Assembly (NCBI RefSeq): GCF_000186865.1
Contig: NW_008705564.1
Coordinates: 2,754,965-2,791,391, forward strand
Direction of reading: 5' to 3'
Source of the DNA: Aureococcus anophagefferens
Taxonomy: Eukaryota; Sar; Pelagophyceae; Pelagomonadales; Pelagomonadaceae
Length of the DNA: 36,427 nt
Both the position numbers and the translations under genes were made by a program. The notes under the pieces are model-generated. The model saw only the letters and a list, made by a program, of their open reading frames with translations. It had not been told where the DNA came from and made no database searches. Position 1 is the first letter of the stretch. The number at the start of each line of letters is the position of its first letter. This document shows positions 1 to 9,262 of this stretch, one piece after another.

Positions 1-2854
1 GCGGGGGGCCCGCGCCGCCGTCGTCGTCGTCGTCCTCGCCGCCGCGTTGGGCCGCCGCGAAGCGCGCGGACGCGAAGCGCGCGGCCCCGGCGGCGGCGTC
101 GCAGAAGCGGCGCACCGCGGGCTTCGCGTTCGGCGGGCACGCCACCACCGCGACGTCCGGCGCGCCGAGGCACGCGGCGTCGCAATTCCGCGCGTCGCGG
201 ACGTCGACGTCGGCGAAGAACGCGTCGTCCGCCGCGCGGACGACGTCGACGAGCACGGCCACGAGCCGCGCCGTCGGCCCGTCGGGCGCGACGACGAGCG
301 CGGCGTTCCGCGGCGCGCCCGCGCGCGCGAGCTGGGACGCGGACCGCCGGAGGCACTCGACGGCCGCGGCCGCGAAGCCCGCGTGGACCCGGGCCCCGCG
401 CAGGCTCCGGAAGGCGACGCCGACGTCCTTGGCGCCGTGGGCCGCGACGCCGTAGTCCGCCTCGCTCAGGCGGCGGCCGACGCAGTCGCCGACGACGTCT
501 GCGACAGCGCCGAGCGTCGTGCCGCAGCGCCGGTAGCGCGCGTGCAGCGGCGCCGTCGCCCGGCGGCCGGCGCCGTCGACGGGCCGCACGTCCACCGCCG
601 GGGGCAGCGCCGCGCCCCGGTAGCGGCCGCGGAGGCGCGACGCGTCCGCGCCGGCCGGCGCGGCCTCGCCGGCCGAGAGCACCGCGGCGCCGGCGACGCG
701 CGCGCGCGCCGCGGCGACCTCGTGGGGCTTCAGCAGGTCGACGTCGTCCAAGGCGAGCGCGTCGAAGACCGCCGCGTTCTGCGGCAGCCAGCGCGCGAGC
801 GCCGCCGGCGTCGCGAGGACCTGTGTGGAAATCAAATCTTCAACCCGACTTCAATGTGCGCGTATGCGACGGTTTCGACACGAGCTCTTCTGCCGCGCTT
901 CGAGAACTCAACGAGAGCAGTCGATTCGTCCAAAAGTCAGCCGAATCGACATCGATTTGACCGAGCTAGAGAATTCTGAAGTTTGGTCAGGACCACCCAA
1001 ACCAGCGATTGATTTCCACACAGGCGAGGACGACGGGCGCGGCCGCCGCGAGCAGCTCCGGCCAGCCCTCGAGCGTCCGGAACCCGGCCGCGAGCGACGC
1101 GCCTTCCGGCGCCTCGCCGCGGCTCCCGAAGGCGCGGAGCGCCGCGGCGGCGCCGCAGGTCGCGAGCCGCTCGACGGCCTCGCGCCGCGCGCCGAACGCC
1201 GCGCCGCGGCGCGCGAGCACCGCGCGCGCCGCGGCCTCGGCGGCCTCGGCGTTCGCGCGCCGCGCGAGGGCGCGGGCCTCGTGGGTCTCCGGGAGCGCGT
1301 CGCCGTCCTCCGCGGCGGCGTCGTCGGCGGTTTCGCCGACCGGCGCGAGCCGCGCGCCGGAGACCGTCGCGGCGACGGCGGCCGCGAAGTCCGCGTCGCC
1401 GTCCGGCGCGCCCGGCAGCGTCGCCACGGAGCCCCGCGGCAGGCCGCTCGCGGCGAGGCGCGCCGCGACGGCGCGCAGGGACCGCCGCGACCGCGCGATC
1501 ACTAAGACGGCGTCGTCGGCGGCGCGCCGCGCGGCGACGGCGGCCGCGAGCGCCGTCGTGCGGCCCGCGCCGCCGGGCCCGGCGCGGCGACGGGCACGGC
1601 GTCCGCGAGGGACCGCTCGTCGTCACGGAGGTCGTCTACGGCCGCGAGGCGCAGCGCGACGTGATCGCCGCCGTCGTCGTCGCCGAGCGGGTTCGCGGCC
1701 CAGCCGCCGACTAATCGCAGGCGCGCTCCGTCGAAGGCCGCGGCCGCGACGGCCGCGGGCGACGCGCCGCCGTCGGCGAAGAGGCCAAGCAACAGGCACT
1801 CGGCCCGGGGCGGCGCCGCGGCGAGGAGCGCGCCCGCGCGGCGCGCGACCGTCGCCGCGAGCGCCGGCGCGGCCTCGTAATTGCGCGGCTTCGCGAGCCG
1901 CGCGCCGCCACGGAGCGCCGCCGCGGCGGCCGCGACGGCGTCCGCGTCGCCCTCGACGAGGGGCGCCCAGTCGTCGTCGCGCTCGAGCGCGCGCCGCAGG
2001 CCGCCCGCGCGGTCGCAGAGGTCGCCGGCGGCCGCGAGGTCGGGCCGCGTGTCGACGGCCGGCGGCTCGTCCGCGGCGCCGCGGGGCCCGTCGAGGCCCG
2101 CGTCGAGGCACGCCGTCCAGCAGTCGATGGCGTCCGCGGCGTCCGCCGGCGCCCAGGTCGCCGGGTCGCGCGGCGCGACGGCGAGCGCGCCCGTCGCGGC
2201 GTCGGTCGATATCGCCGGCGCGGCGTCCCACATTGTTCTCGCTGCTTCTGCGGCGCGCCGCCAGGGCCCCGCGCCGCCGGCGCCGTCGGCGAGGAGGAGG
2301 GCGACGAGGTCCGAGCTCAAAGGCTCGAGGAGCGCGGGGATCCGCGCGACGCGGCCGTTCAGAGCGGCGACGAGCGCGCACGGGCACGGCGCGGCCGGCG
2401 CGGCCGCCGACGCCGCGAGCGCCGCGTCGAGGAAGTCGACGTACGCGAGGCCGCCGCAGCGGAAGGTCCCGTCGTCGCGCGCGGCGAGCGCCAAACGTCC
2501 CGCGCCCGCGCCCGCGCACCGCTCGAGCCGCGCGTCCGCGCCGGCGACGGCCTCCGCGAAGGCCGCGCCGTCGAGCTCGAGCCGCGCGGAGACGCCGTTC
2601 GCGTCGAGCGACGCCCGGCACGTCGCGACGCCGCGGCCCGACCACGCGAGCGCGCGGGCGCTCGGGGGGATTATGTGCGCCGCGTTGTTGATCGAATACG
2701 CGCCTTCGCAAAACGCGGCGCCGTCGAGGCACGCGAGCGCCTCCCGCTTGTCGAGGACGCGGCGCCAGTCCTGCTCGGGGAACGGGCGGTGCTCGATCGT
2801 TGCATCGTCGTCGAGGGCCTCGAGGGCGGCTCGGAGTGTCGCGACGGCCGCCAT
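1..2854 (-). CDS. Degenerate SF1-helicase-like P-loop protein, 3'-truncated by window edge, one introner intron, one apparent frameshift
   Basis: The start is the ATG at 2854 (MAAVATLRAALEAL). The coding sequence runs 2854..1032, is interrupted by an introner intron at 1031..821, then stays open from 820 to the window edge. Joining the exons gives PVVLATPAALARWLPQN followed by FDALALDDVDLL. This resembles the helicase motif Ia/II region of superfamily 1, with DD where DE is usual. A Walker A-like GPGGAGRTT lies at about 1585-1560, with Arg in place of the invariant Lys. The frame upstream (ending LADAVPVA) and the P-loop frame differ by one base near 1581-1590, and no intron fits there. Exon 1 is 1823 nt, one base short of a whole number of codons, which fits a single missing base. 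The rest is Ala-rich and I do not recognise it. It may be an inactive helicase relative. The family call is inference; the exon structure is well supported. Confidence 0.5.
821..1023 (-). mobile_element. Introner element, family A copy A1 (203 bp)
   Basis: Terminal inverted repeats CTGTGTGGAAATC and GATTTCCACACAG bound the element. The 8-bp direct duplication GCGAGGAC (plus strand) flanks it at 813-820 and 1024-1031. On the gene's minus strand the TSD reads GTCCTCGC. The intron 1031..821 begins with the GT of the TSD and ends with the element's ACAG. Removal restores the host frame exactly as PVVLATP. No ORF is present, so the element is non-autonomous. Confidence 0.93.
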
Positions 2855-2971
2855 CACGTTGGAGTTTTTCGAGCGGCAACAGGGCAACTACACTTCACCA
2901 AACGGGCTTTCGGCGTGCACGAGGCGGCGTTGGCAGCCCCGGCAGCCTCGCGCCGCCGCCGCGTCGCCGCC

Positions 2972-3439
2972 ATGCCCGAGGTGGACCACGAGCAGGAGGC
3001 CATCGACGAGCTGCGCGCGGCCTTCGCCATCTTCGACAAGGAGGGCAAGGGCTTCGTGGAGATCCGCGAGTGCAAGTCCCTCTTCTACACGCTGGGCATC
3101 AAGATCACGAAGAGCGCCATCCGCGAGATGATCGAGAAGGACGGCAAGGACGGCCAGAACTCCCTCGACTTCAACGAGTTCTCCGGCCTCGCCATGCCGC
3201 TCTTCAAGAAGCGCGTGCTCGTCGACGACGACGCCGACGTCTTCCGACTTTTGGACATCGAGTCCAAGGACAAGGTCACGCTCGAGAATCTGAAGCAGGT
3301 CTGCGAGGAGATCGGCGAGTCCATCCCCGACGACGAGCTCAACGAGATCATCGACGAGGCGTCCCGCTACCGCGACGACGGCATCCGGATGGCCGACTAC
3401 CTCCGCGTCGTCCGCCGGAAGCGCGACGACGACGAGTAG
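2972..3439 (+). CDS. Centrin/calmodulin-like EF-hand protein
   Basis: This is a 155-residue protein starting MPEVDHEQEAIDELR. The first EF-hand helix-loop is FAIFDKEGKGFVEIRE. The second half has FRLLDIESKDKVTLENLKQV followed by EIGESIPDDELNEIIDEA, which closely follows the centrin pattern FRLFD..GKI..KNLK..A.ELGE...DEEL.EMIDEAD. Several loops have lost acidic ligands (Lys or Glu at loop positions 3 and 5; the last loop is disrupted by DEASRYRDDG), so calcium binding is probably reduced at some sites. The length is slightly short of typical centrins (about 165-175), with a short N-terminus. Centrins act at basal bodies and centrosomes, which fits the radial-spoke gene elsewhere in the window. 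The ATG has a GCCGCCATGC context. It is divergent from the helicase-like gene, with 117 bp between start codons. Confidence 0.82.
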   Translation: MPEVDHEQEAIDELRAAFAIFDKEGKGFVEIRECKSLFYTLGIKITKSAIREMIEKDGKDGQNSLDFNEFSGLAMPLFKKRVLVDDDADVFRLLDIESKDKVTLENLKQVCEEIGESIPDDELNEIIDEASRYRDDGIRMADYLRVVRRKRDDDE

Positions 3440-3754
3440 CGGGGGCGCGCGTGTTTGTGTGTGTGTGTCGTGTCGTTGCCGGCGAGAGGTGTGCCGGCGT
3501 TTTGGGGGGTTTTGGGGGAGCCGCGGGACGGGGGAGAGGCAGATAGAGACCTTGGTTGAAGTCGTTGGCGCCGACCTTGCAGCCCGCGCTCTTGAGCTCG
3601 ACGAGGTGGGAGGTGCGCCGGCGTGCCCCAGGCAGCGTCACCAGCACTGCCGAGCTGCTCGCCGCCTCCACGAGCTCCGTCAAGAGAATCACCAGCACCG
3701 GAAACGCCGCCTCCACGAGCGCCGTCAAGAGGACTGCGCGTCAATATATACATC
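3440..3754. other. Intergenic region between centrin-like gene and plastid membrane protein gene
   Basis: It begins with a GT-rich stretch (3450-3475) just after the centrin-like stop, probably the 3' UTR. It then holds an imperfect duplication (3638-3731) and a TCAATATATACATC stretch immediately before the next ATG. I see no convincing gene here. Confidence 0.5.
3638..3731. repeat. Imperfect tandem duplication, about 45-50 bp unit
   Basis: Two units, 3638-3687 and 3689-3731, each begin with TCACCAGCAC. Each ends with GCCGCCTCCACGAGC followed by TCCGTCAAGAG or GCCGTCAAGAG. The middle segments differ in length by about 6 bp. Function is unknown; it lies just upstream of the plastid membrane protein start codon. 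Confidence 0.7.
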
Positions 3755-4240
3755 ATGCGGCCGCTCCTGCTCTTGGTCGCCTGCGGCGCCGTCTGCGACG
3801 CCTTCCAGGCGACGCGCGGCGCCCGCGCGGCGCCGGCGCCGCGCGCCCGACCCGCGCCGCGCATCGCCCGGCGCGCGGCGGAATCGGAGGGCGAGCTCGC
3901 GGCCTACGGCGCGCTCGGCTCCGCGGCGAGCGTCGTCGTCTTCGTGTCCGAGTTCACGCTGAAGACGACGGGCTGCGGGCTGCCCGCTGGGCCGTTCGGC
4001 CTCGTCGGCGCCGTCGAGGGCGTGTCGTACCTGGCCATCGTCGGCATCATCGGCGCGTCGCTGACGAAGAAGGTCCGGACGGGCACGGGCCTGCCCGCTG
4101 GCCCCCTCGGGCTCCTCGGCCTCGCCGAGGGCCTCGCGTACCTCGCCGCGGTCGCGGGCTTGGTCGTCCTCGGCTTCCAGCTCGCGGACTACGGCTACGT
4201 GCCCAACGCCGTGCCCGTCTCCGGCGGGCTCTGCCAGTAG
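3755..4240 (+). CDS. Small plastid-targeted membrane protein with two internal GLPAGP repeats
   Basis: The protein is 161 residues. The start MRPLLLLVACGAVCDAFQ is a classic signal peptide ending in an AF motif, followed by an Arg/Ala/Pro-rich transit segment. This is the bipartite leader of stramenopile complex plastids. The mature part carries two tandem copies of a TGxGLPAGPxGLxGxxEGxxYLAxV motif (about residues 73-97 and 112-136). Each is hydrophobic enough to form a membrane helix, with a further hydrophobic stretch ahead of them. The C-terminus ends YGYVPNAVPVSGGLCQ. I do not know a named function; GLPAGP-type repeats occur in uncharacterised plastid proteins of algae. The ATG is chosen because it begins the signal peptide and follows an AT-rich stretch. 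Its stop lies 52 bp from the convergent PPC-domain gene's stop. Confidence 0.75.
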   Translation: MRPLLLLVACGAVCDAFQATRGARAAPAPRARPAPRIARRAAESEGELAAYGALGSAASVVVFVSEFTLKTTGCGLPAGPFGLVGAVEGVSYLAIVGIIGASLTKKVRTGTGLPAGPLGLLGLAEGLAYLAAVAGLVVLGFQLADYGYVPNAVPVSGGLCQ

Positions 4241-4292
4241 CGCGTAAGGTCATGTCGCGATGTTGTCGCGCAGGGCCATCGACCATGTTACC

Positions 4293-4781
4293 CTAGCGCC
4301 TCCGGCGCAGCGCGGCCGCCAGCGCGAGCAGCGCGAGGCCCGCAATGGCCGCGCGGCCCGCGCGCCGCCGCGGCTCGCGCGCGCCGACCACGACGAGCTC
4401 CGGGAAGCCCGTCGCGTCGTCGTGCTCGCGCACGAAGGTCGCGCCCGCGACCGTCCCCACGACGATCTCCGCGGTCGTGAAGATCTCGCCCGAGATGAGG
4501 TGGCCGCCGACGCACGCGCCGGCCGCGTCCGCGAGCCCAATGTGGACGTGCGCGCCGCCGTCGCGCGAGATCGTGCCGACCAACGACGTGATCTCGAAGC
4601 GCTGCTCGTACGACCTGATCTCGTTCGGCGAGTGGCGGTCCGCGTTCGCCAGGCGGAGCGTCGCCTTCTGCAGGCTGCCGACGCAGGTCGCGACGTAGGC
4701 CGACGCGAGCCCCCGGTCAAAACAGAAGGCCTTCAAGGTCGACAGCAGCTCCTCGCCGGGCCGCAGGCGCAGCGCGTACAT
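4293..4781 (-). CDS. PPC (DUF296) domain protein with C-terminal membrane tail
   Basis: The protein is 162 residues starting MYALRLRPGEELLSTLKAF. The PPC/DUF296 fold is recognisable from LRPGEEL near the N-terminus, VGSLQKATLRLAN in the middle, and the signature HVHIGLADAAGACVGGHLISG followed by TTAEIVVG. The His-rich HVHIGL segment is the family's conserved metal or ligand site. In land plants this domain occurs in AT-hook (AHL) nuclear proteins and in bacteria as stand-alone proteins of about 140 residues. No AT-hook is seen here. Instead, the last 20 residues (AAIAGLALLALAAALRRRR) form a tail-anchor-like hydrophobic helix with a basic end. An upstream in-frame Met exists at 4895, but the domain begins at the chosen Met. 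Membrane attachment is inference. Confidence 0.83.
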   Translation of the reverse strand: MYALRLRPGEELLSTLKAFCFDRGLASAYVATCVGSLQKATLRLANADRHSPNEIRSYEQRFEITSLVGTISRDGGAHVHIGLADAAGACVGGHLISGEIFTTAEIVVGTVAGATFVREHDDATGFPELVVVGAREPRRRAGRAAIAGLALLALAAALRRRR

Positions 4782-5036
4782 GCGTGCGGCGGCAGGCTCG
4801 CGAGCGCTTCGAGGCGCTGGAGCGGGTGCACAAGTGCTGCTCTCCGAGGTGGCGTGCTGCGGCGGCAGTCTTGGAGCGCTGGAGCAGGCGCACAAGAGCT
4901 GCTTAGAGGCGAGCCATCGAGCTGCAGCTTAGCTGTGCTTGCAAAGCGTGCGGTGCCTTTCTTCAAGCACGCTGGGATGGCAGCCCTCTGGGATGGCCAG
5001 CATCGGCCTCCTGGCCCTTCCCGACGACGTAGCGCG

Positions 5037-6689
5037 CTAGAACGCGTTCTCGCGCTCGCGCGCCGCGCCGAGGCGGAAGGCCATGCAGTCCACGCTGACG
5101 ACGGTGCCCGCCGGCGGCGGCGGCGCGCGGACGACGGACGAGAAGTCGAGGTCGCGGTAGCCCGGCCCGAAGGCGGCCCCGCCCGCCGGGCCCAGGGGCG
5201 CGGCGCCGCCGCCGCGCGCGACGAAGTGGGTCCCCGTCGCCAATGCGCCGCACGCGCACGCCACCCCCGCGCCGTCGCGCGCCTCGAAGTCGCCGGGCAC
5301 CTCGCCGAGCCGCGCGACGACGTCCGCGACGTCGACGCCCGACGCCGCGAGGCGCGCGTGTTCGTCCGCGGGCGTCGGCCCGCCGCGCGGCACGAGCAGC
5401 GCCGCGAGCTCGAGGTGCACGCCGCGGCGCCGCTCGCCGAGGAGCGCGCGGTCGTCGTCCACCAAGGCGCTGCGCTGGTAGAAGTGGCCCAGCGCCGTGA
5501 GGCCGCACCCGTCCGCGAGGCCCGCGTCCGCGCCGCGCGCGACGAGCAGCCCGCAGACCGCGAGCGTGTCCTCGAGCGACGTCGCCGCGAAGCCCAGGCG
5601 GTGCGCCGCGCACATCAGGGGCGTCAGCCCGTTGGCGTCGAAGCGGTTCACGTCCGCGCCGTGGACGTCCACGAGCAGGGGCACGAGCGGCAGCACGCGC
5701 TTCTCCACGGCGACGTGGAGGAGGCACGCGCCGTCGACGCTCGCGCCGGCCGCGACGCGCTCCTCGATCTCCTCGACGACGCGGGCCAGCGCGACACTCG
5801 CGGCGCGCTCGTCGGCCGCGTCCAGCGTCGGCGCGAGGCGCAGCAGCACGTCCGCGTGCAGGAGCTCCTGGCGCAGCTCCGCGTCGAGGCCCGCCGGCGC
5901 CGCGTCGCGCGCGAGCTCCGCGAGGTCGTCGGCCCGGAGGAGCGCGTCCAAATCGACGCGCGCCGCCGGCAAACGGTCGGCGTCGCTCCGGAGGAGCTCG
6001 GGCGTCGCGTAGAGCACGTCGTGGAGCCGCTCGCTCTCGAGGCGCGCGAAGCCGACGCGCGCGAGCGGAAGCGCGTCGTCGCCGCGCGTGGGCACGACGT
6101 CGCTGTCCGCGGACGAGTCGTCGGCGCCGGCGTCCGCGCGCGCGACGTAGGTCGCCACGCCGAGCCGCGGCAGCAGGCGCAGGAGCTGGGCCACGGCCTC
6201 CGCGGCGACCTCGCCCGCGTAGCGTCCGAAGTCGAGGCGCTCGAGGTGGAGCCACGCGCCGCCGTGGGTCGCGGTGGGCGAGGAGGCGAGCGACGGGTCC
6301 CGGATCTTGCCCGACGCCTTGAAGAGCGCGCGGCCGACGTAGGGCAGCGCCGGCGACAGCTCGCCGTGGATGATGGCGTGGAGGCTCGCGCCGCCGAGGT
6401 CGCGGCGGTCGATTAACGTGCCCGCGATGGACCCGCGGTCCGCGCCGTCGACGAGGACGCGCGCGCGGACCAGCGTCGCGCGCGGCGACCGGCCGGGGGC
6501 GCCGAGCCGCTCGCCCCGGGCGGGCACGAGGTTGCCCGTCGCGTCGCGGTCCAGCAGCTCGACGCGGATCTCGGGCGGCCGCCCGAGGCGCCGCCGCTTC
6601 GCGACGGCGTCGATCTCGTCGCTGTGGCTGTCGCCGAAGGTGATGCGCCGCGGCGTGATGAGCGGCGGCGGCGGCGACTGCTCGTCCAT
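5037..6689 (-). CDS. Ankyrin-repeat protein with unrecognised N-terminal domain
   Basis: The protein is 550 residues starting MDEQSPPPPLITPRRITFGD. An N-terminal low-complexity segment with a basic patch (AKRRRLGRPP) could be a nuclear signal. A folded region of about 170 residues follows, including LHLERLDFGRYAGEVAAEAV; it faintly resembles an acyltransferase-like alpha/beta unit, but I cannot assign it. Two to three ankyrin repeats lie at about residues 310-425 (GACLLHVAVEKRVLPLVPLL, then ADVNRFDANGLTPLMCAA, then ADAGLADGCGLTALGHFY). The C-terminus contains ACACGALATGTHF and ends GAARERENAF. No introns are needed. It is divergent from the FAH-family gene, with 191 bp between starts. The ankyrin repeats indicate protein binding; nothing more specific is supported. 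Confidence 0.7.
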   Translation of the reverse strand: MDEQSPPPPLITPRRITFGDSHSDEIDAVAKRRRLGRPPEIRVELLDRDATGNLVPARGERLGAPGRSPRATLVRARVLVDGADRGSIAGTLIDRRDLGGASLHAIIHGELSPALPYVGRALFKASGKIRDPSLASSPTATHGGAWLHLERLDFGRYAGEVAAEAVAQLLRLLPRLGVATYVARADAGADDSSADSDVVPTRGDDALPLARVGFARLESERLHDVLYATPELLRSDADRLPAARVDLDALLRADDLAELARDAAPAGLDAELRQELLHADVLLRLAPTLDAADERAASVALARVVEEIEERVAAGASVDGACLLHVAVEKRVLPLVPLLVDVHGADVNRFDANGLTPLMCAAHRLGFAATSLEDTLAVCGLLVARGADAGLADGCGLTALGHFYQRSALVDDDRALLGERRRGVHLELAALLVPRGGPTPADEHARLAASGVDVADVVARLGEVPGDFEARDGAGVACACGALATGTHFVARGGGAAPLGPAGGAAFGPGYRDLDFSSVVRAPPPPAGTVVSVDCMAFRLGAARERENAF

Positions 6690-6831
6690 CGGGCTTGCGT
6701 CTAGAGGACGGGCGTCGAACTAGAGGACGGGCGGCGTCGCACTGGGCAGCCTTCCATAGGGTCCAAACAATTCTTCTCCCGCGCTAACCGTGCACGCAAC
6801 GTGCCGACGCCGATCCGTCCACGCAAGGGGA

Positions 6832-6837
6832 TATAAA
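6832..6837 (+). promoter_or_regulatory. TATA box of the FAH-family gene
   Basis: TATAAA sits in an AT-rich island (GGGGATATAAATCTACTATTT), 43 bp upstream of the ATG at 6881. It is unusual in a region of about 70% GC. Its position fits a core promoter with a very short 5' leader. Confidence 0.6.
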
Positions 6838-6880
6838 TCTACTATTTATTACCCCTTGGTCCACGCGCGACGTCTGCACG

Positions 6881-8489
6881 ATGCGCCTCCGCCTGGGGTC
6901 ATCGAGGGACGGCGAGGCGAGCGTCGTCGTCCTGGACCCGGCGTCCGGCCTCTGGGTGCCCCTCGTCGACGCCGTCAAGGGCGGCGGCCGCGGCGAGCGG
7001 TCCAAGTGGCCCCACGGCGACGGTCCCCTGCGCGACGTCACGGCCTTCCTGGGCCTCGGCCGCGAGAAGCGGCGCGCCGCCGCCGCCGTCGTCGCGGCCG
7101 CCGCGGCGACCTGCGGCGGCCGGGAGCCGCCGGCGGACCGCGTGCCGCTCGACGTCGCGAGCTTTCGCGACGCGGCGTTGTACGTGGCCCATATGGCGCA
7201 GGCGTCGAAGGGCTTCTTCCCCGTGGCGCTGTCCTGCGGCCACGCCGTGCAGCTCGTCCTCCAGAACATTCTAGGCAAGGCCCTGCGGCTGCCGCGCGTT
7301 TTGGGCCCCTGCGGCGTGCCGCCCTTCTACGTGGGCAACCCCCGGACGATCGTCCCGTCCGGCGCGGTCGCGCGGTGGCCGTCCTACGCGGGGCAGGAAA
7401 AGGGCGATTCAACGTCGCTTCAACGTGAGTGTTCCGCGCGCGCGCGTTTCGGAAACAGCACCCACGCTTCGAGAGCGCTCCGAGAGATGATCGCTTGTCC
7501 AAAAATCAGCCGAAACGAGCGGAAAACGACCGAGAGAGGAGCCTTTGAAGTTGGGAATTTCGCACCCTTTTCCTGCCCAGGTCCTACGTGGGCTGGCTCG
7601 ACTACGAGCTCGAGGTGGCGTTGATCAACGGCGCGACGCTCGGCGACGACCCGAGCGAGGCGGCCTGCGAGGAGGCCATCCTCGAGTACGGCGGCTTCGT
7701 CGGGCGGCGGCGTCCGAGGACGGTCCGCGAAACGCGTCCGGCTCACGCGCGCCCTCGCAGGTGCTCATCAACGACTTCTCCGCGCGCGACGTCCAGGCCG
7801 ACGAGATGGCGTCCGTGGGCTTCGGCTTCGTCAAGTGCAAGTCCTTCTGCACGGCCATGGGCTCCGACGTCGTCACCGCCGACGAGCTCTGGATGCACAC
7901 GGACATGGGCAAGATGTTCTGCGGCGAGGGCCTCAAGTGCGAGGTCCGCGTCAACGGCGAGCCCCGGGGCCCGCCGGGCAACACGGCGGCCCGGCGCTGC
8001 TGCCTCCTGAGCGACTACGTCAAGCACGTCGCCCTCGGCGAGGGCCTCCACCCGGGCGAGGTGTTGGGCCTCGGCACGGTCCCGGGCTGCTGCGGCCTCG
8101 AGATCGGCGAGTGGCTCAAGCCGGGCGACGAGGTCACGGTGGCCTGCGAGGGCCTGGGCACGGTGACGAACACGATCCCCGCGCCGGTGGCGGGGCCCAA
8201 CTTCCGCGACCTGGGCCGCGCGGAGCACCAGCCGGGGCGCCTCGCGTCCGCGTGGACCTTCCTCAAGCTCGCGTTTCTCGGCCCGCCGCTCGTCTTCGCG
8301 GCCATGGTCGGCGGCTTCCTCGGCGCGCTCCTCTGGGCCGGCCCGAAGACGCCGCCGGGCCTCGCGGGCGTCGCCGTGGGGCCGGGCAGGGCCGCGGCCA
8401 AGGAGTGGGACGGCGCGCCGGGCGCGGACAACTCAGGCGTCGCGAAGAGCGCCATCATCGACAAGACGACCCTCGCCAAGGCCGACTGA
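6881..8489 (+). CDS. Fumarylacetoacetate hydrolase (FAH) family protein with C-terminal membrane segment; introner intron plus a 62-bp intron
   Basis: The exons are 6881..7380, 7581..7698 and 7761..8489, giving 448 residues. The first intron is introner B1; splicing restores SYVGWLDYELEVALING, the metal-binding DYE.E core of the FAH superfamily. The second intron (7699-7760, GTCGGG...CGCAG) joins EYGGF to VLINDFSARDVQ, the family's NDxSARDxQ motif. Later family marks are KSFCTAMG, the nG-containing loop NGEPRG.PGN, LHPGEVLGLGTVPG and LKPGDEV...CEGLGTVTN. The family cleaves C-C bonds or decarboxylates beta-keto acids using Mg or Mn; the substrate cannot be told from sequence. Unusually, a hydrophobic stretch at about residues 372-400 and a 45-residue tail follow the catalytic domain, suggesting membrane anchoring. 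The family call is firm, the substrate unknown. Confidence 0.88.
7389..7580 (+). mobile_element. Introner element, family B copy B1 (192 bp)
   Basis: The element runs from CGGGGCAGGAAAAGG to CCTTTTCCTGCCCAG and is flanked by 8-bp TSDs GTCCTACG at 7381-7388 and 7581-7588. The intron 7381..7580 (200 bp) starts at the GT of the left TSD and ends at the element's CCCAG. Relative to the host gene it is inverted compared with B2 and B3. A central CGCGCGCGCG run is present. It has no ORF. Confidence 0.94.
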
Positions 8490-8701
8490 GGGCCCTTGTT
8501 TCTCGGACCCCGGCGGCATAAGGAACGCTTAAGGAACGCTAGTCCAGGCGCCTAGACCGCGGCCGGGCTGCCCGAGCGAGTCCAGAAGCGACACCATCGT
8601 CGATGGGGGGCTGCACTTGGGGCTGCCTTGAAGCTCTGTTTGAGGGCAACTTTAACCATACATCTGTAGTTGAACACTCTCAGAGCGTGAATGAAGATTG
8701 T

Positions 8702-9253
8702 ATGGGATCCATGCCGCGCGGAGCTGCCGCTGCGCGCGGAGCTGCCGTTTCGTGCTTCACGCGCGCCATCTTCCTCGTCCTCGCCTGCGACAGCGCGGCG
8801 CCGCCGACTGCGCGGCGCGTCGCGACAAGGCGCACCGTCGCCGCGTCGTCGGTGCTGGCGCTTGGATCGGGCCTCGCCGCGTCGGCGGAGATCATCAACC
8901 GGCCGCTCTGCGCCTCGGGCGTCGGCGACGGCTGCGCGGCGCTCGCCGAGGGCACGTCGTCGGAGGCCGCGCTGATCAAGGACCTGCAGGCGAAGAGCGC
9001 GGCGAAGAAGGAGCGACGCGCGCGCGAAGCCGTCGAACGCTACTCGGTGAACAACTTCGGCGACTACTTCAGCGCCGCGTTCCCGCCGAAGGCGCTCGTG
9101 CGGCACGCCGACGGGACCTACGAGGCGCTCACGCAGGACGTCGTCGCCGCGGGGCTCAAGAACGGCACGATCCGCTACGCGATCCCCGGGGCGAGCGGCG
9201 TCGCGGGCTACTCGACGAGCCGCGCGCCCTTCGCCTTCAACGAGCCAGAATAA
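8702..9253 (+). CDS. Probable thylakoid-lumen protein with a Tat-like signal
   Basis: The protein is 183 residues starting MGSMPRG; a start at 8711 is equally possible. A first hydrophobic stretch (FTRAIFLVLACDSA) looks like an ER signal peptide. An Arg-rich transit region follows, then RRTVAASSVLALGSGLAASAE, which has the twin-Arg, hydrophobic-core and AxA layout of a thylakoid Tat signal. The mature part starts near EIINRPLCASGVGDGC. It contains LIKDLQAKSAAKKERR and SVNNFGDYFSAAFP, is about 110 residues long, and has a pair of Cys residues early on. I do not recognise a named photosystem subunit. The targeting reading is inference from leader structure. The stop lies only 9 bp from the convergent methyltransferase stop. 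The N-terminus is encoded by a short direct repeat of GCGCGGAGCTGCCG. Confidence 0.62.
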   Translation: MGSMPRGAAAARGAAVSCFTRAIFLVLACDSAAPPTARRVATRRTVAASSVLALGSGLAASAEIINRPLCASGVGDGCAALAEGTSSEAALIKDLQAKSAAKKERRAREAVERYSVNNFGDYFSAAFPPKALVRHADGTYEALTQDVVAAGLKNGTIRYAIPGASGVAGYSTSRAPFAFNEPE

Positions 9254-9262
9254 GAAATCCGG

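Noticed and set aside
821..1023. Introner copies as short protein-coding genes
   Set aside because: ORF starts and ends inside several elements arise from shared stop-free stretches. The copies share DNA sequence rather than a conserved reading frame, and host frames are restored by their removal.
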